Shown here: positions 1 to 5,689 of the stretch, piece after piece
Position numbering within the stretch: the first letter of the stretch is position 1
Layout of the letters: every line of letters starts with the position of its first letter
Assembly: GCA_021772695.1 (NCBI GenBank)
Contig: JAJFLL010000215.1
Location: 1-7,209 of the forward strand
Source: Deltaproteobacteria bacterium
GTDB taxonomy: Bacteria; UBA10199; DSSB01
Length of the DNA: 7,209 nt
Direction of reading: 5' to 3'
Program-made: the position numbers and the translations under genes
Notes under the pieces: model-generated
Database searches by the model: none
The model's input: only the letters and a program-made list of their open reading frames with translations
Told to the model about the DNA's origin: nothing

Positions 1-646
1 AAACCTTGGTCTCGGGATCGTATTTCTCTTTATGCCCGGCGATAGGTTGATCGGTAACGACCTCTTTATAAAACATCATGGGAAAAGAATTCATCCATCC
101 ACTGAGTTTTCTCACTTGTTCGTCTTCGCATTTGGCCTTGATCAGGGTGTGATTGCCTTTGACGGTAACTTCATAGGCATAGTCGGGCATTTCTTCAGGC
201 AGTCCCCATTTAAATTTAAGCTCATGATCGGGTACCTTATTGGGCATATCGAACTTCCACAAATAATGATCGCCCTCATCGGTAAAACTTGAGGCCATAC
301 CGTAGCGCTTCATACGCTCCCACTGGTCTTCGGGTTTGTCTTTGACCGATAACCACCGGCTACGCCAGTCTCCCGTTTCAACGGGGGCCGCCACCTCGGG
401 TTTTTTGTCTTCCATGCCTTCGGGCTTCGGGGGCATGGGCATATTGATGAGCTCAATGGCATCGACGGGACAGACCGTCACGATTTCCCAGGGGTTGTGT
501 TTTCCCACCGGTGCCTTATTCACCGCAATGGCCCGGGAATGGTCTTCATTCATGGTAAAGATATCGGGAAAATCATCGCAACAAGCATCACAGGCGATGC
601 AGTCTTCGGTAACATTATATTCTTCTAATACGGCGGCCTCAGCCAT
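1..646 (-). CDS. [4Fe-4S] ferredoxin fused to an Hsp20/CS-like domain (3' end cut off by window edge)
   Basis: Two-part protein, with 215 codons visible. Residues about 9-66 form a single-cluster ferredoxin: Cys16-x2-Cys19-x2-Cys22 near the N-terminus and Cys59-Pro60-Val-Asp-Ala-Ile near the end, the pattern of Thermotoga-type monocluster ferredoxins that carry one electron at low potential in the cytoplasm. An extra Cys23 sits beside the third ligand. Residues about 68-92 are a proline- and charge-rich linker. From about 118 the sequence alternates like a beta sandwich (DHYLWKFDMP, YEVTVKGNHTLIKAKC, NSFPMMFYKEVV), which resembles the alpha-crystallin/CS fold; the final strands lie beyond the window. 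The ATG at 646 is preceded by GGAGG (654-658) at 7 nt spacing, and a promoter lies just upstream. The ferredoxin half is firm. The Hsp20-like call rests on pattern resemblance only. The redox partner is unknown. It lies downstream of ftsY on the same strand but probably has its own transcript. Confidence 0.88.
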   Translation of the reverse strand, partial: MAEAAVLEEYNVTEDCIACDACCDDFPDIFTMNEDHSRAIAVNKAPVGKHNPWEIVTVCPVDAIELINMPMPPKPEGMEDKKPEVAAPVETGDWRSRWLSVKDKPEDQWERMKRYGMASSFTDEGDHYLWKFDMPNKVPDHELKFKWGLPEEMPDYAYEVTVKGNHTLIKAKCEDEQVRKLSGWMNSFPMMFYKEVVTDQPIAGHKEKYDPETKV

Positions 647-688
647 GGGGTTTCCTCCGAATTTGCAGCAGATTCAATGCCTGACTCT

Positions 689-716
689 ATTATCGGTCCT
701 CATAGGGGACTGTCAA
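689..716 (-). promoter_or_regulatory. Sigma70-like promoter of the ferredoxin-Hsp20-like gene
   Basis: On the minus strand a perfect TTGACA (711-716) is followed after 16 nt by GATAAT (689-694), five of six matches to the -10 consensus. The predicted start is near 682, which gives a leader of about 36 nt holding the GGAGG ribosome site at 654-658. This implies the gene can be transcribed independently of ftsY, whose stop codon is only about 33 nt upstream of the -35 box. Confidence 0.65.
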
Positions 717-748
717 CAACTGGCGCCACCCTTGGCAGGATCCCAAGC

Positions 749-1765
749 TTAGGCCAGCAGGGCGTCGACGAACTCCCTAGAGGCAAAGGGGCGCAGATCC
801 TCAATTTTTTCCCCTACCCCGATAAAGGTGATAGGCACCGACAATTCGTCAGTAATACCTACAGCCACCCCCCCTTTGGCGGTGCTGTCCAATTTGGTCA
901 AAATGATACCCGTGAGGTTAAGGGCCCCATGAAACATGCGTGCCTGTTGCAGGGCGTTTTGCCCCTGGGTGGCATCGATCACCAACCAAACCTCATGGGG
1001 AGCCCCGGGACAGGCCTTGTCGATCACCCGTTTGACCTTTTTGAGTTCTTCCATCAAATTGACCTTGGTATGGAGTCGACCCGCGGTATCGATGAGCACA
1101 CGGTCCATGCCTCGGGCCATGCCCGCCCGAACCGCGTCAAAGGCCACCGCAGCCGGATCGCTACCGTCCTGTTGCGATAGGGTGGTTGCCCCGACCCGGT
1201 CACCCCACACCTTTAATTGGTCTACAGCTCCGGCACGAAAGGTATCGGCCGCCGCCAATAGCACTTTGTTTCCCTCTTGCCGTAGACGGTGAGAGAGTTT
1301 TCCGATGGTGGTGGTCTTCCCGACTCCGTTGACGCCAACGATCATCATGACATGGGGGCGGTGAGGGGGTTCAAAATCTTCCGATGGTGCCCGTAAAATT
1401 TTATAGATCTCTTCGCCCAAGTATTCTTTCAGAAGATCTATCTCTCCGTGATTTTGTGCCTGCACGTCGGCTTTCAATGCCCTGAGGAGTTTTTGTGTGG
1501 TTCCCACGCCCATATCGGCACCGATCAAGATCTCTTCTAATTCAGACAGGACGGCTTCATTGATTTCATTGTCTTTGGCGAGGAGTGCCTGCAGTTTGGC
1601 CCCTAGATTTTTCCGGGTTTTTTCCAAGCCCAAAGTCAGGGGTGCCGCAGAGGGAATTCGACCCTTGCGCTGACGACGTCTGCGCAAGGCCCACCCTAGA
1701 ACTAGGAGCACCAGAAAAGCTCCCCCCGCAAAAAAATACCAATGGTCGATTAAATAGGGCCACAT
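749..1765 (-). CDS. ftsY: Signal recognition particle receptor FtsY, N-terminally membrane-anchored
   Basis: SRP receptor GTPase that docks Ffh-ribosome-nascent chain complexes at the inner membrane and passes them to SecYEG. The 338-residue product has a membrane helix at residues about 10-27 followed by the basic stretch RRRRQRKGR, then an SRP54-type N helical domain (about 45-125) and the NG GTPase. Visible motifs are the P-loop GVNGVGKTT (144-152), DTFRAGA (174-180), DTAGR (226-230), TKLD (290-293) and the closing GVGEKIEDLRPF (316-327). The ATG at 1765 is chosen over an in-frame start at 1810 because AGGAGG (1774-1779) lies 8 nt before it and the membrane helix then begins close to the N-terminus. 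There is no long acidic A domain as in Escherichia coli FtsY; the helix presumably supplies membrane attachment. Divergent from the NSS transporter gene. No strong promoter was recognised upstream. Confidence 0.97.
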   Translation of the reverse strand: MWPYLIDHWYFFAGGAFLVLLVLGWALRRRRQRKGRIPSAAPLTLGLEKTRKNLGAKLQALLAKDNEINEAVLSELEEILIGADMGVGTTQKLLRALKADVQAQNHGEIDLLKEYLGEEIYKILRAPSEDFEPPHRPHVMMIVGVNGVGKTTTIGKLSHRLRQEGNKVLLAAADTFRAGAVDQLKVWGDRVGATTLSQQDGSDPAAVAFDAVRAGMARGMDRVLIDTAGRLHTKVNLMEELKKVKRVIDKACPGAPHEVWLVIDATQGQNALQQARMFHGALNLTGIILTKLDSTAKGGVAVGITDELSVPITFIGVGEKIEDLRPFASREFVDALLA

Positions 1766-1773
1766 GGGAATAT

Positions 1774-1779
1774 CCTCCT
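1774..1779 (-). promoter_or_regulatory. Ribosome binding site that fixes the ftsY start
   Basis: AGGAGG on the minus strand, 8 nt from the ATG at 1765. It lies inside the longer in-frame reading that would start at 1810, and so argues for the shorter protein. Confidence 0.8.
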
Positions 1780-1879
1780 TACCCGGGGGGGCCGATAAGT
1801 CATCTGGCAAAGGGAAGCCAAGGAAAAATTTGTGGGAAAGATTCCTTGCGCTCCCTAGGCGAACCCCTTAAAAAACCCC

Positions 1880-3454
1880 ATGGCTCAACCCCGGGAATTA
1901 TGGAATAGCCGGATCGGTCTGGTATTAGCCACCGCTGGAAATGCCATTGGCTTGGGCAATTTTCTGCGCTTTCCCGTACAATGTGCCCAAAACGGTGGCG
2001 GTGCCTTTATGGTGCCCTACTTCGTTGCCTTGCTGCTCTTCGGCATTCCCCTCATGTGGTGTGAATGGGCCATGGGACGCCACGGTGGCGTCAAGGGTCA
2101 CGGTACCACTCCAGGAATTTTTTACCATCTCTGGCATCATCCTTTGGCCAAATACCTCGGAGTCTTTGGCATCCTCATCACCTTTGGCGTGGGGGTTTAT
2201 TATCTCTACGTCATGAGTTGGACCTTGGCTTACAGCTTCTTTTCCCTGACCGGAAAATACATGGGTATCACCAGCGAAGCCGAAATGAGTCTGTTTCTCT
2301 CCAGCTTCCAAGGGGTGAAAGACAGCACCTATTTCCAGGGTTACGGTTACACCTATTTATTTTATCTCATCAGCTTAGGCCTAGTGATCTACGTCTTATC
2401 TCGGGGCGTGGTCAAAGGCCTAGAGCGCCTCGCCAAATACGGCATGCCCGTTTTATTTATTTTCGGCATCATCTTGGTGGTTCGGGTCTTTACCCTGGGA
2501 ACTCCCGACCCCGCCCTACCCGACAATTCCATCAATGCGGGTTTGGGCTTCATGTGGAATCCGAACTTTAGCACCCTGAAAGATCCCAAGGTATGGTTGG
2601 CCGCCGCCGGTCAGGTCTTCTTCACCCTCTCAGTGGGGTTCGGTGCCATCCAAACCTATGCCAGTTATATCCGTAAAAAAGACGACGTGGCCCTCAACGG
2701 CCTGTCGACAGCCGCCACCAATAGTTTTGCAGAAATCATTTTAGGTGGTTCCATCGGCATCCCCATCGCGGTGGCCTTTTTTGGGGTCGCCGGCACCATG
2801 ACGGTGGCCCAAGGCGGCGCCTTCAATCTGGGATTTCAGGCCATGCCCTTGATCTTCCAACAGATGCCCTTTGGCCAGCTATTCGGTACCATCTGGTTCT
2901 TCTTACTTTTTGTGGCGGGCATCACTTCGGCCGTGGCCATCACCCAACCTTTCATGGCCTTTTTACAAGATGAATTTCAATTGACCCGCGGCAAGGCAAC
3001 CGCCATCACCGGCTTTTTACTCTTTGCCCTGGGCCAACCGGTGATTTTCTTTTTAAAGTATGGCTTCCTCGACGACATGGATTTTTGGCTCGGCACCTTT
3101 GGCGTCACTTTCTTTGCTTGTGTCGAAATTGTTGTCTTCGTCTGGCTCTTTGGTCCCCGAAATGCTTGGAAGGAACTCACCGACGGCGCTGATATCAAGA
3201 TTCCACGAATCTTTTTTTACATCCTCACCTACGTGACACCCATTTTGCTTTTTATCTTATTGGGCACCTGGCTATACCAATCGGGCATCGACACCATCCT
3301 AATGAGAAATGTGGCCAAGGCAGACCTGCCCTATGTCATTGGGGTTCGGGTGATGTTGCTCCTCATGTTGATTGGCATGGGCATCGGTATCAAATACTCC
3401 TTTACCCATGATCGATTGCTGAAACGAGGCGTTATTCGCGAGGTAAGAAAATAA
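1880..3454 (+). CDS. LeuT-fold sodium:neurotransmitter symporter (NSS/SNF) family transporter
   Basis: Inner-membrane sodium-coupled symporter of 524 residues, close to LeuT in length, with about 12 predicted membrane helices. The TM1 signature GNAIGLGNFLRFP begins at residue 20. Positions matching LeuT sodium sites are present: Ala22, Asn27, Thr249 and Asn281 (Na1), and Gly20, Ile23, Ala346, Thr349 and Ser350 (Na2). Tyr107-Tyr108 in TM3, and Phe248, Ser251 and Phe254 in the unwound TM6 (FFTLSVGFGA), match the LeuT substrate pocket, which suggests an amino acid substrate. Glu285 lies where LeuT has Glu290, the residue that replaces bound chloride, so transport is probably chloride-independent (inference from the family). 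The ATG at 1880 is the first possible in-frame start after the stop at 1856. No Shine-Dalgarno sequence is visible. A very small membrane protein follows after 2 nt, which points to a MetP-like two-component system. The exact substrate cannot be read from sequence. Confidence 0.96.
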   Translation: MAQPRELWNSRIGLVLATAGNAIGLGNFLRFPVQCAQNGGGAFMVPYFVALLLFGIPLMWCEWAMGRHGGVKGHGTTPGIFYHLWHHPLAKYLGVFGILITFGVGVYYLYVMSWTLAYSFFSLTGKYMGITSEAEMSLFLSSFQGVKDSTYFQGYGYTYLFYLISLGLVIYVLSRGVVKGLERLAKYGMPVLFIFGIILVVRVFTLGTPDPALPDNSINAGLGFMWNPNFSTLKDPKVWLAAAGQVFFTLSVGFGAIQTYASYIRKKDDVALNGLSTAATNSFAEIILGGSIGIPIAVAFFGVAGTMTVAQGGAFNLGFQAMPLIFQQMPFGQLFGTIWFFLLFVAGITSAVAITQPFMAFLQDEFQLTRGKATAITGFLLFALGQPVIFFLKYGFLDDMDFWLGTFGVTFFACVEIVVFVWLFGPRNAWKELTDGADIKIPRIFFYILTYVTPILLFILLGTWLYQSGIDTILMRNVAKADLPYVIGVRVMLLLMLIGMGIGIKYSFTHDRLLKRGVIREVRK

Positions 3455-3456
3455 TT

Positions 3457-3570
3457 ATGACCACAGCAGGTTACATCTTTTTAATCGCCTTTTGGGGCCT
3501 GGTCATCGGGCTAAATGCCTTTTGTTACGGTAAGCTATTGAAGAAGCGTGACCCTTCCAAACCGTCCTAA
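3457..3570 (+). CDS. MetS-like small subunit of the NSS transporter (37 aa, single membrane helix)
   Basis: Short gene starting 2 nt after the stop codon of the NSS transporter. The protein is MTTAGYIFLIAFWGLVIGLN followed by AFCYGKLLKKRDPSKPS. It has one hydrophobic helix (about residues 5-24) and a basic cytoplasmic-looking tail (KLLKKR), so an N-out/C-in orientation is expected from the positive-inside rule. This is the arrangement of MetS, the small subunit required by the MetP methionine transporter of Corynebacterium glutamicum, and of the small-subunit family found beside many bacterial NSS genes. A GAGG sits 13 nt upstream, too far to be an ideal ribosome site, so translation probably depends on ribosomes finishing the upstream gene. 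The call rests on position, size and topology; a chance ORF is unlikely but possible. Confidence 0.8.
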   Translation: MTTAGYIFLIAFWGLVIGLNAFCYGKLLKKRDPSKPS

Positions 3571-3599
3571 GCAACCCTACCCCGAGGCAAAACCGAAAA

Positions 3600-3625
3600 A
3601 ACCTTGCAGGCCCATGGGGAAGGTT
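3600..3625. repeat. Inverted repeat before the 327-residue protein gene
   Basis: AACCTT (3600-3605) and AAGGTT (3620-3625) are perfect 6-nt inverted arms around a 14-nt centre that itself holds the palindrome CCCATGGG. It ends 4 nt before a TATAAT box, so it could be an operator overlapping the promoter spacer and -35 region. No T-run follows, so it is not a convincing terminator for the transporter operon. The function is speculative. Confidence 0.3.
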
Positions 3626-3629
3626 GGCC

Positions 3630-3635
3630 TATAAT
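3630..3635 (+). promoter_or_regulatory. Possible -10 box of the 327-residue protein gene
   Basis: Perfect TATAAT. The only TTG-rich -35 candidate, TTGCAG at 3604-3609, is 20 nt upstream, which is longer than ideal. A start near 3642 would leave a leader of only about 10 nt containing GGAG (3643-3646). Moderate to low confidence because the -35 is poor. Confidence 0.4.
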
Positions 3636-3651
3636 GTAATCCGGAGCCACC

Positions 3652-4635
3652 ATGGTCGATCCCATCAAAACCCCGCCCCCCTCAAATCCTCAAAGCCCTG
3701 ACTCCACTGCCGAATTCGCTGGGCGAGACGGTCCGCAGATACAGCCCCAAACCCCTGACCCTGCCACGGAGCAATTAGAACAAGCCAAACAAGCGGCCAA
3801 GTTGGAGTTGGCCCAGCAGCAGGCCCAAGCGGGCAAGGATAAATCTCAAGCTTATGCCACCGAAATCGTGCAGCTCTTCGAAACGGTGGTTCAGGAGGGA
3901 GTAGAGGGTTACCAAACTCCCCAAGTGGATCAAAGCGCATCAGCATTTACCGAAGACCACGGCAGTGGATTCAGTCCCAAAGAACAAGCAGTATTGCGGG
4001 AGTTTCTGCGGGAGGTGCATCACCTGGTTAACGAACAGGGCACCGACCTTCCCATGGCACTGCGCCAACTTCAAACCCAACAGGGAGGAAAGTTTTGGCA
4101 ACGCTTAACCCAGGCCCTAACGGGAGGTCCGCTCGGTTCCGGTAGCGAAGGAAAATCCTTGGGTGCCAAGGGGGAAAATCTAAAAGGCGGTGAAGCCGGG
4201 TCCTTTAAATTAGGGGCGAGCGAGGGACAACTTTTAGAAGGCACCCTAAAAAATAGCGGTTCCGCCATCCTCGAAATGATGCGGGCCGAAACCAATCCCA
4301 AGGCCCATGTGGACGCCATGATCAGTGCACTAGCCTTACTCAAACAGGACGGTCTGGATCGTTCTTACCGGGAATTGGTGCAACACCTGCGACAACGTTG
4401 GGGACTTTCCAAAGAAGAAATGGAACAATTTTTAGCGCGCTATCCGGTCATTTATTTTCAGGGGCCTACCCTAAGGTCCCAGCGCGACGTGCGTCATGTA
4501 CCCTGGTACCCTCTTATCGCCCTCTTATCGATTCCCTTAGCCAAGGTCTTGGGACTCACTTGGATCGGTGCCGCAGCCACCGGAATCACCCTTGCCGTCT
4601 TGATATTTCTGGCCACACGGGCGTGGCGCTCTTAG
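3652..4635 (+). CDS. Hypothetical protein with C-terminal hydrophobic anchor (327 aa)
   Basis: Not recognised. Residues 1-40 are Pro/Ser-rich and probably disordered. Residues about 40-84 form an Ala/Gln-rich amphipathic helix. Residues about 108-156 are a second helical segment (beginning SPKEQAVLREFLREVHHL). Residues about 157-195 are a Gly/Ser/Lys-rich linker. Residues about 198-268 are a compact helical region containing DGLDRSYRELVQHLRQRWGL and YPVIYF. The last 44 residues hold two adjacent hydrophobic stretches (about 285-301 and 302-321) and end in RAWRS, so the protein is probably tail-anchored or hairpin-anchored in the membrane with most of its mass cytoplasmic. There is no signal peptide. 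The ATG at 3652 has GGAG at 3643-3646 with 5 nt spacing. The gene ends inside the last codons of the convergent [2Fe-2S] ferredoxin gene. Codon use looks like its neighbours. No function is assigned. Confidence 0.85.
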   Translation: MVDPIKTPPPSNPQSPDSTAEFAGRDGPQIQPQTPDPATEQLEQAKQAAKLELAQQQAQAGKDKSQAYATEIVQLFETVVQEGVEGYQTPQVDQSASAFTEDHGSGFSPKEQAVLREFLREVHHLVNEQGTDLPMALRQLQTQQGGKFWQRLTQALTGGPLGSGSEGKSLGAKGENLKGGEAGSFKLGASEGQLLEGTLKNSGSAILEMMRAETNPKAHVDAMISALALLKQDGLDRSYRELVQHLRQRWGLSKEEMEQFLARYPVIYFQGPTLRSQRDVRHVPWYPLIALLSIPLAKVLGLTWIGAAATGITLAVLIFLATRAWRS

Positions 4636-4943
4636 GGAATTTCTACCTTTACCGATTTTTTTGGCACACATTGGCAGGCGAGTCGTGAGTTGGCTTGACG
4701 ACCGTAGACTTCCTGCAACCTTTCTCGCTCAATTTTCTCAGGTCGATTGCAAGATTCCAGGCCTTCGATCACCAAGACATGACAGGTGGTACAGGCCCCG
4801 GTACCACCGCAGCTGTGATTGAGGCGAATGCCATTACCCAAGGCGATATCGAGTATGGATCCCGGCCGCCCAACTTCTTGTAAGGGAAGGTCATCGCTAA
4901 GGACGTTTAAGGAAATGCCGTCAATTTGGTGGGAAACCCGCAT
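4632..4943 (-). CDS. Adrenodoxin/ISC-type [2Fe-2S] ferredoxin
   Basis: Small cytoplasmic electron carrier of 103 residues. The cluster ligands are Cys45-x5-Cys51-x2-Cys54 and Cys90, within HSCGGTGACTTCHV and LACQC. The Cx5Cx2Cx35C spacing and the preceding ILDIALGNGI segment match the adrenodoxin/Fdx subfamily that serves iron-sulfur assembly and P450-type or biosynthetic redox steps, not plant-type photosynthetic ferredoxins. Cys65 and Cys92 are additional, non-canonical cysteines. ATG at 4943 is taken as the start; a TTG at 4952 overlapping the mglA stop codon is an alternative that adds three residues. Neither has a clear ribosome site, so translation is probably coupled to mglA, whose stop lies at 4949. 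No isc or suf genes are in the window, so its partner is unknown. The stop overlaps the end of the convergent gene by 4 nt. Confidence 0.92.
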   Translation of the reverse strand: MRVSHQIDGISLNVLSDDLPLQEVGRPGSILDIALGNGIRLNHSCGGTGACTTCHVLVIEGLESCNRPEKIERERLQEVYGRQANSRLACQCVPKKSVKVEIP

Positions 4944-4948
4944 GATGC

Positions 4949-5533
4949 TCAATAAGTATCGGCGTAATCTTTGATCACGTCTTTGGCCAATTGGCGAAAG
5001 GCATCAAAGACCCCGTTATTCTCGGTGGCCACGGTCTCGTAGTCGGGTACGCCTTGAGCATTGAGCAATTTGCGCATCTCACCCACGTTGGCCGCGTTTT
5101 TGATATCGCGTTTATTGTATTGCAGTACGTGGGGAAAATTTCCCAGATCGATGGATTGCTCCGTCAGGTTGACTTGCAAGCCTTCTAAGGAGCGCAGATT
5201 GGCCTCCATCTGATCAACGGCACTATCGGCAACGAATACCACTCCGTCGACGCCCTTGAGGATTAAATTACGGCTATCTTCATAAAGGACCTGGCCCGGC
5301 ACCGTATAAATATGAAAACGGGTCTTAAAACCGTCTACTTCTCCCAAAAACAAGGGAATGAAGTCGAAAAAGAGCGTTCTTTCGTTGGATTCCTGCCGAA
5401 CCATGGCCGAGCGAGACTTCCCCTTGGTGCGCTTGTAGATCTGCTCCAAACTGGTGGTTTTCCCCGATTGGGCCGGGCCAACGTAGACGATTTTAAAGTT
5501 TATTTCTTGATGATCATAATTGATGAAAGACAT
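4949..5533 (-). CDS. mglA: MglA-family Ras-like small GTPase
   Basis: Cytoplasmic GTPase of the MglA family, which sets cell polarity and motility direction in Myxococcus and has wider roles elsewhere. The 194-residue length is typical. It begins with the family hallmark MSFINY. The P-loop is GPAQSGKTT (19-27), the switch I region includes TLFFDF (53-58), the MglA-specific switch II is TVPGQ (77-81) in place of the Ras DTAGQ, LILKGVDGVVFVADS spans 90-104, and the base-recognition motif NKRD is at 140-143. Residue 21 is Ala where Myxococcus MglA has Gly21. The ATG at 5533 is chosen over an in-frame start at 5578 because the family starts at MSFINY and because a consensus promoter covers the extra codons. 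No Shine-Dalgarno is visible. No mglB (GTPase-activating partner) is present in the window. The [2Fe-2S] ferredoxin gene follows directly, probably in the same transcript. Confidence 0.95.
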   Translation of the reverse strand: MSFINYDHQEINFKIVYVGPAQSGKTTSLEQIYKRTKGKSRSAMVRQESNERTLFFDFIPLFLGEVDGFKTRFHIYTVPGQVLYEDSRNLILKGVDGVVFVADSAVDQMEANLRSLEGLQVNLTEQSIDLGNFPHVLQYNKRDIKNAANVGEMRKLLNAQGVPDYETVATENNGVFDAFRQLAKDVIKDYADTY

Positions 5534-5542
5534 AGTCGCGAA

Positions 5543-5572
5543 ATTGTAGGAAGCCGACCTCCCAAGTGTCAA
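5543..5572 (-). promoter_or_regulatory. Consensus sigma70 promoter of mglA-ferredoxin, predicted leaderless
   Basis: On the minus strand a perfect TTGACA (5567-5572) is followed after 18 nt by TACAAT (5543-5548), five of six matches to the -10 consensus. Counting seven bases past the -10 box places the start near 5536, about 3 nt before the mglA ATG at 5533. This agrees with the absence of a ribosome binding site and argues against the longer reading from 5578. Confidence 0.7.
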
Positions 5573-5578
5573 GTTCAC

Positions 5579-5689
5579 ATATTTGTTTCAGGATCCGTAC
5601 ACAAAATACAAACTCCAGCTGCATAGTGGCCGCCGTTAGGATGAGTGAAAAGAAGTGGCATTATATTCAAACGGACCTAGGAGGATGTT
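5579..5689. other. Divergent intergenic region between mglA and the DUF2490-like gene
   Basis: No gene was seen. On the plus strand TATATT at 5662-5667 is a possible -10 box for the downstream gene, but no acceptable -35 lies at 16-18 nt. The region ends in a strong AGGAGG. Confidence 0.4.
5679..5684 (+). promoter_or_regulatory. Strong ribosome binding site of the DUF2490-like gene
   Basis: AGGAGG, 5 nt before the ATG at 5690. It decides the start in favour of 5690 and places a clean signal peptide at the N-terminus. Confidence 0.8.

Noticed and set aside
731..747. Hairpin CTTGG/CCAAG right after the ftsY stop, a possible terminator
   Set aside because: The stem is only 5 bp and no T-run follows on the minus strand.
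32..1292. Several plus-strand ORFs across the ferredoxin and ftsY genes
   Set aside because: They are antisense shadows of genes with clear motifs, ribosome sites and, for the ferredoxin, a promoter.
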